A stretch of 64,000 bases of DNA from Planctomonas sp. JC2975 (GTDB taxonomy: Bacteria > Actinomycetota > Actinomycetes > Actinomycetales > Microbacteriaceae). A program made the translations under genes and the position numbers. Positions 43,019-53,519 of the stretch are shown one piece after another (within the stretch, counting starts at the first letter, position 1; each line of letters starts with the position of its first letter). The notes under the pieces are model-generated. The model did not search any database. It was given only the letters and a program-made list of their open reading frames with translations, and was not told the DNA's origin. The stretch spans positions 1,178,001-1,242,000 of the forward strand of contig NZ_JABEKS010000001.1 of NCBI RefSeq assembly GCF_012985205.1, given 5' to 3'.

Positions 43019-43915
43019 ATGAAGCCCGAGTCCTTCTCACTCCACCGCCACCTCACGGTCGCCTTTGTCGCCGCGACAGCGGTCGCCGTCGCGGTCGGCC
43101 TGTCGGCGTGCGCGACTCCCGCGCCTACGAGTTCCCATGCCGCGTCCACCTCCGCCGCCTACCTCCGGATGATCGAGAACGACGGGCACAGGATCGCGTT
43201 CCACGTGACCCCCGGGTCCCTTCCGGCCGTCGTGCTCGACGCGGGCGGCGGTGCGGACTCCAGCTACTGGAACATACTGGTGCCGCTGCTCTCCGCTGCG
43301 ACCGGGTCCGAGATCGTGACGTACGACCGCGAAGGGATGGGCGGCAGCGACGTCGTTTCTGGCGCGTATTCGATGAAGAGGGAGGCATCCGATCTGCACG
43401 CCGGCATGAAGCAGCTCGGGATCGCCGGACACTCGGTCCTCGTGTCGCACTCGGAAGCCGGCGAGATCGCGACCAGCCTGGTGAACGAGCACCCGCGGGA
43501 CGTCGAGGGTGCCGTGCTCGTGGACGCGAGCCTTCCCGAGTTCTACACGAAGACGGAGATCGCGCGTGTGGTCGCCGCGAACACGCCAGAGGTCGCTCAG
43601 CTGAAGAAGCTGACGAAGCTGACGCCTGCCGAGCGACAGCTGGTCGCCACGGCCAAGGATTACGCGCCCGAACACGCCGCGTACCACGAGCTGAGCTGGC
43701 CGGCCTCTGTTCCTGCAACGGTCATCCCGTCGGCATCCACCCCGTTTCCGACCGCAGAAGACGCGAACCTCTGGCGGCAGGCGCAGGTGGACTTCGCGAG
43801 TGCTGCTGCGAACCGACGCCTCGTGAAAGCGCCGGGTACCTCGCACGACGTGCCGTTGGATGCCCCTCAGCTTGTGGTCCGGGAGATCACGGACATGCTG
43901 ACGAGCGTCGGCTGA
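43019..43915 (+). CDS. Alpha/beta-hydrolase lipoprotein
   Basis: A 298-aa protein with a signal peptide and lipobox (LSAC, Cys 31), so it is probably anchored at the outer face of the membrane. The fold is alpha/beta hydrolase: VVLDAGGGADSSYW near 71, DREGMGGSD near 102, and SHSEAGE as a variant nucleophile elbow (Ser in place of the first Gly), with TSHDVPLDAP holding the probable catalytic His. The substrate is unknown. The neighbours give no function. Confidence 0.78.
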   Translation: MKPESFSLHRHLTVAFVAATAVAVAVGLSACATPAPTSSHAASTSAAYLRMIENDGHRIAFHVTPGSLPAVVLDAGGGADSSYWNILVPLLSAATGSEIVTYDREGMGGSDVVSGAYSMKREASDLHAGMKQLGIAGHSVLVSHSEAGEIATSLVNEHPRDVEGAVLVDASLPEFYTKTEIARVVAANTPEVAQLKKLTKLTPAERQLVATAKDYAPEHAAYHELSWPASVPATVIPSASTPFPTAEDANLWRQAQVDFASAAANRRLVKAPGTSHDVPLDAPQLVVREITDMLTSVG

Positions 43916-43973
43916 TGCGAGCTGCGCCCCGAGCCGCAGGGGCAGGGGCGCAGCAGTTCGGCGGATGCTCGCC

Positions 43974-44516
43974 TCAGTCGGCCGCGCCTTGTCGCGTCTC
44001 CCACTCCGAGCGCAGCAGGCCCATGACGACGTTGTCCTCGTACCGTCCTCGCACCCAGGCATGTTCGCGCTGTCGGCCCTCGACCACGAAACCCGCCTTC
44101 TCATACGAGCGGATCGCGCCGGCGTTCGACGCGATCGCCTCGAGGTGCACGCGTCGCAGGTTGCAGCGCACGAACGCGAACTCCAGCAGCTGCGACATCG
44201 CCTCCGTGCCGATGCCCTTGCCGCGGGCCTCGGCGACCAGGGCGATCCCGACCTCGCCATGACGAGCGAGCTCATCGACGTCGAACAGCGAGACCGTGCC
44301 GACGGCGACGCCGTCGGCGTCGATCACGAACTGCACATTTCTTGCTGACGACTCGGCGTTGCCGGCCAGTCGGGCCTCGAATGCGGCCCTCGTCATCGGC
44401 GCCGGCGACGACGGGCTCCGCTCCTCCCAGGTCTCGAGCTCGGACGCGAGCGCGAACAGCATGTCCAGATCGGCATCGGTGCGGGCACGGAGCGTGACAG
44501 CGGCGGAACGTGGCAT
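43974..44516 (-). CDS. GNAT family N-acetyltransferase (RimJ/RimL-like)
   Basis: A 180-aa acetyltransferase. The acetyl-CoA motif is seen in VGIALVAEARGKGIGTEAMSQLLEFAF and the C-terminal EAIASNAGAIRSYEKAGFVVEGRQREH. It transfers acetyl to an amine (protein N-terminus, antibiotic or other). The ATG at 44516 follows TAACCT by 7 nt (leaderless type). Confidence 0.85.
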   Translation of the reverse strand: MPRSAAVTLRARTDADLDMLFALASELETWEERSPSSPAPMTRAAFEARLAGNAESSARNVQFVIDADGVAVGTVSLFDVDELARHGEVGIALVAEARGKGIGTEAMSQLLEFAFVRCNLRRVHLEAIASNAGAIRSYEKAGFVVEGRQREHAWVRGRYEDNVVMGLLRSEWETRQGAAD

Positions 44517-44648
44517 GCACCGTAGGTTACCGAGCGCAGCCGACGTCACGGATCCGTCACACCGCTGCGGCCCTCTCCCCGATCGCTGGAGTGCTGCGGA
44601 GGTCACCGGCGCAGCACTGCGGTCGCCACCGAATGCGCGCCGCTACCG

Positions 44649-45764
44649 TCACAGGGCGAGGCCCGCGTGCGATCCGTGCTCGCTGCGGGCGCGAGCCGCA
44701 TCCGCCAGCTCGCCGATCAGGACAGCGGTGTCGTCCCAGCCGATGCAGGCGTCCGTGATGCTCTGGCCGTAGACGAGACCCGCGCGACCGGCATCCGTGA
44801 GCGGCTGGTTGCCCGGCAGCAGGAAGCTCTCGGCCATGACGCCGGCGATCGGCTCGCCGGCGCGCACCTGATCCGCGAGTTCGCGGAGAACGGATGCCTG
44901 CCGCACATGGTCCTTGCCGCTGTTGCCGTGACTGGCGTCGACGACCACGCGAGGGGTGTGGCCGGCGCGTGCCAGCAGCGCCGCAGCATCCGCCACGTTC
45001 GCCGTGTCGTAGTTCGGCGCGCCGCGTCCGCCGCGCAGGATGACGTGGCCCGCATCGTTGCCGCTCGTGGACACCAGCGCCGCCCGGCCGTCGTCATCGA
45101 CGCCGAAGAAGACGTGGCGCTGCGCGGCGACCGTGCATCCGTCGACCGCGACCTGCACGTCGCCGTCGGTCGCGTTCTTGAAGCCGATCGGCACGGACAG
45201 CCCGCTCGCGAGCTGGCGATGGATCTGGCTCTCCGTGGTGCGGGCGCCGATCGCGCCCCAGCTGACCGCATCGGCGATGTACTGAGGGCTCGTGGGCTCC
45301 AGGAACTCGCAGCCGACCGGCAGCCCGAGCTCCAGGATGTCGATGAGCAGCTTGCGCGCCATCCGCAGGCCCTCGGCGACGCGGTGGGTTCCGTCGAGGT
45401 GCGGGTCGTTGATGAGACCCTTCCAGCCTCCGGTGGAACGCGGCTTCTCGAAGTACACGCGCATGACGACGAGAAGGTCGTCGCGACGTTCGCGTGCAAC
45501 GACAGCCAGCCTGCGCGCGTAGTCGAGCGCGGCATCCGGATCGTGCACGGAGCACGGCCCGACGACGACGAGCAGTCGCGGATCGTCGCCGCGCAGCACT
45601 GCCTCGATCTCGCGGCGGCTGCCGGCGACGAGCTCGGCCGCGTGCGCGTTCAGCGGCAGTTCGGCGCGCACCTGCGCCGGCGTCGGCAGCGTCTCGAGCG
45701 CGACCACGCGCGTATTCGACGTGGCTGCGGCCGGCGCGGCTTCTCCTGCGGATGGGATAGTCAT
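44649..45764 (-). CDS. aroG: 3-deoxy-7-phosphoheptulonate (DAHP) synthase, class I
   Basis: A 371-aa class I DAHP synthase, the first step of aromatic amino-acid synthesis (PEP plus erythrose 4-phosphate). LLVVVGPCSVHDPDAALDYA, VYFEKPRSTGGWKGLINDP, GFKNATDGDV and VVDASHGNSGKDH are the conserved metal and substrate motifs. GTGAGG lies before the ATG at 45764. About 100 bp upstream is a leader peptide rich in Trp, Tyr and Phe with a terminator, which indicates attenuation by aromatic amino acids. Confidence 0.95.
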   Translation of the reverse strand: MTIPSAGEAAPAAATSNTRVVALETLPTPAQVRAELPLNAHAAELVAGSRREIEAVLRGDDPRLLVVVGPCSVHDPDAALDYARRLAVVARERRDDLLVVMRVYFEKPRSTGGWKGLINDPHLDGTHRVAEGLRMARKLLIDILELGLPVGCEFLEPTSPQYIADAVSWGAIGARTTESQIHRQLASGLSVPIGFKNATDGDVQVAVDGCTVAAQRHVFFGVDDDGRAALVSTSGNDAGHVILRGGRGAPNYDTANVADAAALLARAGHTPRVVVDASHGNSGKDHVRQASVLRELADQVRAGEPIAGVMAESFLLPGNQPLTDAGRAGLVYGQSITDACIGWDDTAVLIGELADAARARSEHGSHAGLAL

Positions 45765-45823
45765 CGGTGGTCCTCACGTTCTGCGGCGAGAGGGCCAGGC
45801 CAACCCGCCGGTTAAAGGCGAAA

Positions 45824-45844
45824 GGCAGGATCTGCGATCCTGCC
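45824..45844 (-). terminator. Attenuator terminator of aroG
   Basis: On the minus strand GGCAGGATC-GCA-GATCCTGCC forms a perfect 9-bp stem followed by TTTCGCCTTT, a bona fide intrinsic terminator between the leader peptide and aroG. Its 5' arm follows directly on the leader-hairpin arm. Confidence 0.82.
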
Positions 45845-45905
45845 CGTTGGCTCTGGAGAAGTGCTGGTCAGCGCGTTCCGACCGTCGGCTCCTCCAGAGC
45901 CAACG
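45845..45905 (-). promoter_or_regulatory. Leader hairpin (arms 1 and 2) of the aroG attenuator
   Basis: Arms of 14 perfect bp: 45892-45905 and 45845-45858, with a 33-nt loop. Arm 1 lies in the leader peptide directly after the Trp-Tyr-Ala-Tyr-Phe codons, so a ribosome stalled there would cover it and free arm 2. The antiterminator pairing is not evident by eye. Confidence 0.7.
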
Positions 45906-45933
45906 CGAAATACGCATACCAGCGGGTGTTCAT
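45868..45933 (-). CDS. Aromatic leader peptide of aroG (21 aa)
   Basis: ATG at 45933 encodes MNTRWYAYFALALEEPTVGT followed by R and a TGA. Four of five consecutive residues 5-9 (W, Y, A, Y, F) are aromatic, exactly the end products whose synthesis aroG begins. Together with a 14-bp leader hairpin and a terminator before aroG this is a ribosome-mediated attenuator. It is too short for standard gene calls. Confidence 0.85.
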   Translation of the reverse strand: MNTRWYAYFALALEEPTVGTR

Positions 45934-46060
45934 GCGGGCGAGGCTATCAGAGCGGACGCGGATGCGCCAAAGAGCCGCATGCCCGCCGAGACGACGATCG
46001 CGCCGTGACGATGGCTTCACCATGGTCACGGCGCGAGTCCTCGGTCGACGTTCGGGCCGG

Positions 46061-47053
46061 TCAGTACTCGACGGCCACGCGCGGCATGCGTCCGCGACGC
46101 GTGCGACTCACGGCCAGACGCAGCAGCAGCACGACGGCCGCGACCACGACGGTCAGCACCAGAGGCGGCAGCAGCACGCTGAACTCGAACAGCGTCGACT
46201 GGAACGCGGCGACACCGTGTCGCGCCAGCACGGACGGGGCCGACGACAGGGCGTGCGACGCGGCCACTGCGCCGATCGCCACATTGATGGCAGGAGCGAT
46301 CCACACGAGCGCCAGCGCCACGAGGGCCGCGATGATGCGGCCTACCGTGTCCATCCCGCTCCAGCCGATCGCGGCCGCGATGATCACGGCCGGAAGCCAG
46401 GCGTCGATCTCGGTGCCGATCAGCTGCATGCGGGACAGCGACGTCAATGTCGTGTAGCTCGCCAGCCACTCCGAGAAAGGCAGCGCGGCGAGGGCGAAGC
46501 CGAGCAGGGCACCGGCGCGCGGCGCGCGGGCGATGAGCGCGAGGATCCCGGCACCGGCGATGATGGCGACCAGCGCGACGAGCACGATCACGGACAGGTA
46601 GGCCGTGGACTCGATGCGGTGCTTCACGCCGGCCTGGAGCACGAAGGCGGCCTGCGCCGTCGCCACCGCCTGCACGAGGACGACGCCGGCGAGCAGGGCC
46701 CAGAATCCGCCCTGTGTCAGCTTGGTGCGGGCGAGACGGCCGACGAATCCGGCGATCGCGGACCCGGCGAGGAACATCACGACGACGTCGCCGAGCCCGT
46801 TCTTGCCCAACGGCAGGAGTGCCAGGGGCATGTCGGATGCCGACGTGTGCGTCGCCCAGAGCTTCTGCACGGGTAGGGCCATGCCGCTCAGCAACCAGGG
46901 CAGCAGGCCCAGTGCTCCGACGACGATGCCGACGATGAGCCACGCCCACCAGAACGACGAACGCGGATCCTCCTCGATCACGTCGATCGAGCCGGTCCGT
47001 GGGTAGTGTCCGCTGCCGTTCAGCGCCGAACCCACCGAATACCCCTCTGACAT
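46061..47053 (-). CDS. Polytopic membrane protein of unknown function
   Basis: A 330-aa protein with about eight hydrophobic helices starting near residue 34 (WWAWLIVGIVVGALGLLPWLL). Before them is a short polar N-terminus (GYSVGSALNGSG) and at the end a basic tail (RLAVSRTRRGRMPR). I recognise no family motif. The ATG at 47053 has GGAAGGAG upstream. It faces the divergent GNAT gene. A role in the envelope is all that can be said. Confidence 0.75.
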   Translation of the reverse strand: MSEGYSVGSALNGSGHYPRTGSIDVIEEDPRSSFWWAWLIVGIVVGALGLLPWLLSGMALPVQKLWATHTSASDMPLALLPLGKNGLGDVVVMFLAGSAIAGFVGRLARTKLTQGGFWALLAGVVLVQAVATAQAAFVLQAGVKHRIESTAYLSVIVLVALVAIIAGAGILALIARAPRAGALLGFALAALPFSEWLASYTTLTSLSRMQLIGTEIDAWLPAVIIAAAIGWSGMDTVGRIIAALVALALVWIAPAINVAIGAVAASHALSSAPSVLARHGVAAFQSTLFEFSVLLPPLVLTVVVAAVVLLLRLAVSRTRRGRMPRVAVEY

Positions 47054-47169
47054 GCCGCTCCTTCCGCCGCGCCCTTGCGAGCCGACGGGAAGCGGCCCGC
47101 CCCCCGCGTGTAACCCTTTCACGGGTCATGGCGCCTTTACAAGGTGGACCGACGCGTTACCGTGGTCGG

Positions 47170-48048
47170 ATGCCTGACGCCCTGCCCATCGCCCCCGATT
47201 CGCAACGCCTCAGGGCCGACCTCGCGGCACTCGCCGACGAGGGCTGGCCGGCGACCGAACGCGCGGATGTCGACGGCTGGGTCGCCCGATTCGCGTCCGG
47301 CGTCACCCGCCGCGCCAACTCCGTGTATCCGGCGGCGGACGTCCTGGAGCCCGACCAGGCGATCGCGACCGTCGAACGCCTCTATCGCGACCGCGGTCTG
47401 CGTCCCGTCTTCCAGCTCTCCGACGACGACGCCGAGCTGCAGCGCGTGCTCGCCGCTCGCGGATACCTCGAGGACAGCGAGACGCTCATCATGACCGCGA
47501 CGCTTGCGACTGTCGCAAACCGCCTCGCGGAACCGCTGGCCACCGCGAGCGACGTCGCGACCGGTGAACCGACCGCGGGAGTCCAAGCCCGAGTCAGCAC
47601 CGACGCCGCGGGGGCTGAATCCTCCGTGGTCGTCCGCGATGAACCCGACGACGAGTGGCTGGCCACGTGGTGGACGGTCGACGGCAGGGGCGGCGCGGCG
47701 GAACTCGAGGTGGCCCGACGCATCCTCACCGGGGTCCCCTCCCTGTACGCGACCGTGCGGGACGAGCACGGTGCGGCATCCGTCGGCAGGCTCGCGATCG
47801 TCGAGCGGGACGAGACCACCTGGGGCGGCCTGTACGCGGTCGCCACGCGGGAGGACGCCCGCGCACGCGGCCACGCCAGCGCCGTGATCGCCGCGCTGGT
47901 CGCATCCGGAGCCGATCGCGGAGTGACGGATGTCTGGCTGCAGGTCATGGCGTCGAACGCCGTGGCCCGCAGGCTCTACGGACGCCTCGGGTTCCTGCAC
48001 TCGGCGACATACCGGTACCTAGCGGCGCCGATGCAGACGGGATCCTGA
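47170..48048 (+). CDS. GNAT family N-acetyltransferase (two-domain)
   Basis: A 292-aa protein. The second half is a clear GNAT domain: ASVGRLAIVERDETTWGGLYAVATREDARARGHASAVIAAL with the acetyl-CoA loop, then VMASNAVARRLYGRLGFLHSATYRYL. The first half is a degenerate GNAT-like domain. The ATG lies 6 nt after TACCGT (47158-47163), the leaderless type. The substrate is unknown. Confidence 0.85.
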   Translation: MPDALPIAPDSQRLRADLAALADEGWPATERADVDGWVARFASGVTRRANSVYPAADVLEPDQAIATVERLYRDRGLRPVFQLSDDDAELQRVLAARGYLEDSETLIMTATLATVANRLAEPLATASDVATGEPTAGVQARVSTDAAGAESSVVVRDEPDDEWLATWWTVDGRGGAAELEVARRILTGVPSLYATVRDEHGAASVGRLAIVERDETTWGGLYAVATREDARARGHASAVIAALVASGADRGVTDVWLQVMASNAVARRLYGRLGFLHSATYRYLAAPMQTGS

Positions 48049-48079
48049 GGATCACCGCCGGCGTCGGGCGCGACGCCCG

Positions 48080-48856
48080 TCACGCTGCGCTGCGCGCCGC
48101 GTGCGGATCTTGCCGGTTCAGCGCTGCGACCACCGTGTCGTACTCGCCGCGCACCTCCGCGTAGCGCAGGAACTTGACGCGCTCCACCTGGATCTCGCGG
48201 GCGTCGGGATCGGACTCGATGAGTCGCATCACCTCGGCGATGAACTCGTCGAGCGGCATCGCGACCGCGCTCGTCTCCTGTCCTGGCATCAGAGCGGTAC
48301 GCACCGCGGGCGGCTCCAGTTCGAGGAGCTGCACGCTCGTGTCGGCCAGCTGAAGGCGCAGCGACTCGGTGAGGAGGTGCACGGCAGCCTTCGTGGCGTT
48401 GTAGGTCGGCGTTGCGACGAGCGGCACGAACGCGAGACCGGACGAGACGGTCATGATGACCGCGTCGGTGCGCGTCTGCAGGTGCTCCACGAACACGCCG
48501 ATGAGACGGATCGTGCCGAGCAGGTTCGTCGTCACCGTCGCCTCGGCCGTCTCGAGGAATCCGGCGGGCGTGTGCCAGTCCTCGGCGCGCATGATGCCCG
48601 CCATGGTCACGATCACGTTGAGGTCGGGGTGGTCGGCGAGCACGCGGTCCGCTGCGGCCGTGATGCTCGCCGCGTCTGCCGTGTCGATCTGCACGGCGTC
48701 GATGCCGGGATGCTCGGAGCGGATGCTCTCGAGCAGTTCCGTCCGCCGCCCTCCGACGATGACGGTGTTGCCGCGCTCGTGGAGGGCGAGCGCAAGGGCG
48801 AGCCCGATGCCGCTGGTGGCGCCGGGGATGAAGATGGTGTTCCCGCTGATCTGCAT
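48080..48856 (-). CDS. Short-chain dehydrogenase/reductase
   Basis: A 258-aa SDR. The cofactor motif GATSGIG is at residues 12-18, NVIVTMAGIM is the N-A-G-like strand, and YNATKAA gives the catalytic Y-x3-K with Ser in TVSSGLAF. The type resembles DltE-like SDRs. It is divergent from the helix-turn-helix regulator gene. The substrate is unknown. Confidence 0.88.
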   Translation of the reverse strand: MQISGNTIFIPGATSGIGLALALALHERGNTVIVGGRRTELLESIRSEHPGIDAVQIDTADAASITAAADRVLADHPDLNVIVTMAGIMRAEDWHTPAGFLETAEATVTTNLLGTIRLIGVFVEHLQTRTDAVIMTVSSGLAFVPLVATPTYNATKAAVHLLTESLRLQLADTSVQLLELEPPAVRTALMPGQETSAVAMPLDEFIAEVMRLIESDPDAREIQVERVKFLRYAEVRGEYDTVVAALNRQDPHAARSAA

Positions 48857-48957
48857 GACTTCAGCGTGATCGCACCGGGACGCTGGCGGCAGAGAGCACT
48901 CATCGTGGGATCCGGGATCCCTGGATGGCTTTGCGGACGACAGGCCAGGATGGAGCG

Positions 48958-49806
48958 ATGGATCCCGCCGCTCTCGCCGAATTCCTGCGCCGCCGACGCT
49001 CCGCGTTGACGCCTGCCGACGTCGGGCTTCCTGAGGGCGCGCGTCGGCGCACACCCGGTCTGCGCCGCGAGGAGGTCGCGCAACTGGCGGCCATGTCATC
49101 CGACTACTACACGCGACTGGAGCAGCGGCGCGGACCGCAGCCGAGCGAGCAGATGCTCGCATCCCTCGCGCGTGCGCTGCGCCTCAGCCGTGACGAACGG
49201 GACTACCTCTATCGCGCGGCCGGCCACGCGGCGCCGGACCGCACATCCGTGTCCGCTTATGTCGCGCCGGCGCTGCTGCGCGTGCTCGACAGGCTCGACG
49301 ACTCCGCCGCCCTCGTCTTGTCGAGCCTCGGCGAGACGCTCGCGCAGAACCACATCGCCACGGCCCTGTTCGGCGACCGTGTCTCGCTCACCGGCTGGGA
49401 GCGCAGCGACGTGTACAGGTGGTTCGCGCATCCGGAGACGGAGCGGATGATCTACCCCGCCGATGACCGCGACCGGCAATCCCGCGCCGTCGTGGCCAAC
49501 CTCCGTGCAGCGTACGGCGCGATGGGTCGCCGGTCGCGCGCCGGCGAGCTCGTCGCCGAGCTGACCAGGATCAGCCCCGAGTTCGCAGCCGTCTGGGCGC
49601 GCCACGAGGTCGCCAAGCGCTTCGAGGACCACAAGGTGCTCATCCATCCGGAGGTCGGCGAGATCGAACTCGACTGCCAGGCGCTCTTCACCGAGGATCA
49701 GGGCCAACTGCTCCTCGTGCTCACCGCCGCACCGCGCAGCGACGCGGACGAGAAGCTCCGCCTGCTGTCGATGCTCGGGGCTCGAGCGTTCACCGGCGGC
49801 GACTGA
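48958..49806 (+). CDS. Helix-turn-helix regulator with MmyB-like sensor domain
   Basis: A 282-aa XRE-type regulator. The HTH is at about residues 5-70 (LAEFLRRRRSALTPADVGLPEG ... RREEVAQLAAMSSDYYTRLEQRRG). The rest is the MmyB-like PAS-type domain, with AALVLSSLGETLAQNHIATALFGD and RMIYPADDR. These actinobacterial regulators commonly control an adjacent SDR, here the divergent gene at 48080-48856. Residues of the ligand pocket cannot be identified by eye. Confidence 0.9.
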   Translation: MDPAALAEFLRRRRSALTPADVGLPEGARRRTPGLRREEVAQLAAMSSDYYTRLEQRRGPQPSEQMLASLARALRLSRDERDYLYRAAGHAAPDRTSVSAYVAPALLRVLDRLDDSAALVLSSLGETLAQNHIATALFGDRVSLTGWERSDVYRWFAHPETERMIYPADDRDRQSRAVVANLRAAYGAMGRRSRAGELVAELTRISPEFAAVWARHEVAKRFEDHKVLIHPEVGEIELDCQALFTEDQGQLLLVLTAAPRSDADEKLRLLSMLGARAFTGGD

Positions 49807-49868
49807 GCGACGGTGGGGCCCGGCGCCCCTGGTCGGGAGACGACGCCGTATCCGCTTAGGGTGAAGGG

Positions 49869-51218
49869 ATGTCCGACCCCGCCGACGCGCCAGCCAACGC
49901 GGACTCCCCCGACGTCGTGGTCCGCAGCGACACGGCACGCGACTCCTCGCGCGAGGCGTCCGTGTGGCGCAATCGGTCGTACGTGCGGCTCTGGATGGGC
50001 GAGACGTTCTCGCAGGTCGGCGAGCAGCTCGGCACCCTGGCCATCCCGGTGCTCGCCGTGCTCGTGCTGGATGCCACCGCACAGGAGGTCGGTCTGCTGA
50101 ATGCGGCCGAGACGCTCGCGTTCCTCCTCATCGGCCTGCCGGTCGGCGCCTGGGTGGACCGGATGCGCAAGCGCCGCGTCATGATGACGGCGGATGCCGT
50201 GCGGGCGGTGGTGCTCGCGTCGATTCCGCTGCTGTGGGCGTTCGGCGTGCTGCAGATCTGGTACCTGTTCGTGGTCGGCGCGGTGGTGGGCGGCGCGACA
50301 GTCTTCTTCGATGTCACGTATCAGAGCTATGTGCCGAGGCTCGTGCGGCCGGAGCAGGTGGCGTCGGCGAACTCCGGCCTGGAGGCGAGCGCTCAGGTGG
50401 CGCGGGTGGGCGGGCCTGCGGCATCCGGTGGTCTTCTAGCGATCATGCCAGCACCGCTCGTCGTGCTCGCGACCTCCATCGGCTACCTCTTCTCGTTCGC
50501 GTTCGTGGCCTCCATCCGCGACGACGAGCCGCGGCACGAGAGGTCGCAGCACGCGTCGCTGCCGCGGGAGATCGGCGAGGGCCTCCGCTTCGTGTTCGGC
50601 ACACCGCTGCTGCGCCGCATCACCCTGATGACCGGGTCGTTCAATCTCTTCGGCGGGCTGGTGCTCACGCTCCTGCCGCTCCTGGTGCTGCGGGAACTCG
50701 GGCTCTCGCCGGCCGTGTACGGCGTCGTCACCGCGATGGGCGCCGTCGGCGGCATCCTCGGTGCGCTGTGCACGCCGTGGCTGTCCCGGGTGATCGGCGA
50801 GGGTACGGTCATCGTCGTCGCGGCGCTCGTGTCGTCGGTGCCGCCGTTCGTCATCCCGCTCGCCGCGCTCTTCCCGTCGGCGGCGATCCCGCTGCTCGTC
50901 GGTGCCGACTTCCTGTTCAGCTTCGGCGTGCTCGTCTACAACATCGCGCAGGTGTCGTTCCGGCAGCGCATCTGCCCGCGGCCGCTGCTCGGCCGGATGA
51001 ACGCGTCCATCCGGTTCGTCGTGTGGGGTGTGATGCCCATCAGCGGTGTGCTCGCCGGCGCGCTCGGCGGATGGCTCGGCGTGACCACGACGATGTGGAT
51101 CGGCGCCGTGCTCTCGCTGCTCGGCTGCGGCATCGTGCTGTTCTCGCCGCTGACCGGCATGCGCAAGCTGCCGGACGGTCCGGCGGAGCCTGTGCGTCCC
51201 AGCGCAATCGCGGACTGA
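49869..51218 (+). CDS. MFS transporter (MFS_3 / enterobactin-exporter-like)
   Basis: A 449-aa 12-TM protein. A polar 30-residue N-terminus is followed by VWRNRSYVRLWMGETFSQVGEQLGTLAIP, typical of this MFS_3 subgroup, and motif A VGAWVDRMRKRRVMM. It exports siderophores, macrolides or similar compounds in related proteins. The ATG is 6 nt after TAGGGT (49857-49862), the leaderless type. The next gene follows 63 bp later, perhaps on its own promoter. Confidence 0.88.
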   Translation: MSDPADAPANADSPDVVVRSDTARDSSREASVWRNRSYVRLWMGETFSQVGEQLGTLAIPVLAVLVLDATAQEVGLLNAAETLAFLLIGLPVGAWVDRMRKRRVMMTADAVRAVVLASIPLLWAFGVLQIWYLFVVGAVVGGATVFFDVTYQSYVPRLVRPEQVASANSGLEASAQVARVGGPAASGGLLAIMPAPLVVLATSIGYLFSFAFVASIRDDEPRHERSQHASLPREIGEGLRFVFGTPLLRRITLMTGSFNLFGGLVLTLLPLLVLRELGLSPAVYGVVTAMGAVGGILGALCTPWLSRVIGEGTVIVVAALVSSVPPFVIPLAALFPSAAIPLLVGADFLFSFGVLVYNIAQVSFRQRICPRPLLGRMNASIRFVVWGVMPISGVLAGALGGWLGVTTTMWIGAVLSLLGCGIVLFSPLTGMRKLPDGPAEPVRPSAIAD

Positions 51219-51281
51219 GGCGTCACCGATCGACGGACGAGATCGGACCGCACGATGGCATCCGACCTACGATTGAGCATC

Positions 51282-51989
51282 GTGACGACAGACAGCGGCG
51301 ACGGCATTCGCACGGTCGGCATCCTCGGCGCGGGCAAGCTCGGGACCGTGCTGGCCCGCCTTGCGGTCGCAGCGGGGTTCCGCGTGCTGGTCGCAGGGTC
51401 GGGCGATCCGGCGAAGATCGCCCTGATCGTCGAGGTGCTCGTACCGGGAGCCAACGCCGTGTCGGCGGACCAAGCCGCTCGTGAGTCAGACATCGTCGTG
51501 CTCGCCCTGCCGCTGGGCAAGCACGAGACGCTGCCGGTGGAGGCCCTGGACGGCAAGCTCGTCGTCGACGCCATGAACTACTGGTGGGAGGTCGACGGGA
51601 TCCGCGACGACCTCAACGACCCGCTCACCTCCACCAGCGAGATCGTGCAGAAGTTCCTGCCGGGATCCCGTGTCGTGAAGGCCTTCAACCACATGGGCTA
51701 CCACGATCTCGAGGAGGAGACCCGGCCGCGCGGCGAAGAGGGCCGCAAGGCCATCGCGATCGCCGGCAACGTCGGCGCCGATACTGACGCCGTCGCCGAC
51801 TTCGTCGACGACCTCGGCTTCGACCCTGTGCTTGCGGGGCCGCTGCCAGAAGGCATCCGCATGGAGCCCAACACCGAGCTCTTCGGAGCGGATGTCGATG
51901 CCGACCAGGTGCGGCACCTCCTGACCACCTTCCCGGACTCGGCACGGGGACGTGTCGTCGCGCGCGCACGCGCCGAGCGAGCCGCCTGA
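51282..51989 (+). CDS. NAD(P)-binding F420-reductase-like protein
   Basis: About 235 aa with an N-terminal Rossmann motif [23 protein letters not shown] at about 9-31, then [30 protein letters not shown], matching the NADP oxidoreductase coenzyme-F420-dependent family (FNO/YdhF-like). It reduces or moves electrons between NADP and an unknown partner. The GTG at 51282 follows TACGAT by 8 nt; an ATG at 51255 is the alternative. Confidence 0.82.
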   Translation: MTTDSGDGIRTVGILGAGKLGTVLARLAVAAGFRVLVAGSGDPAKIALIVEVLVPGANAVSADQAARESDIVVLALPLGKHETLPVEALDGKLVVDAMNYWWEVDGIRDDLNDPLTSTSEIVQKFLPGSRVVKAFNHMGYHDLEEETRPRGEEGRKAIAIAGNVGADTDAVADFVDDLGFDPVLAGPLPEGIRMEPNTELFGADVDADQVRHLLTTFPDSARGRVVARARAERAA

Positions 51990-52041
51990 GGCGCTCGCCG
52001 TCCTGAGCCCCTGCACACCCGCGCGATGGTCGCCGACGAGT

Positions 52042-52062
52042 GGTATCCCACTTGCGGGTACC
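52042..52062. promoter_or_regulatory. Possible operator before gdhA
   Basis: GGTATCCC (52042-52049) and GGGTACC (52056-52062) form an imperfect inverted repeat around ACTTGC, 73 bp before the gdhA start. A nitrogen-responsive regulator could bind here; the motif matches no site I know with confidence. Confidence 0.35.
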
Positions 52063-52119
52063 CTGGGGAGGTTGCCTGTGAATCTTGACAGATTGTCCGG
52101 GCCACCCCTCTCCCCCTGA

Positions 52120-53484
<1,365 letters not shown>

Positions 53485-53519
53485 GCCCGATCGCGGAAGA
53501 GGCGGACCAGCGCCTGGCG

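Noticed and set aside
43019-43915. Antisense 412-codon frame 43037-44275 (-)
   Set aside because: It covers a lipoprotein and a convergent GNAT gene with clear signal peptide and domain; the antisense translation is Arg-rich and motif-free.
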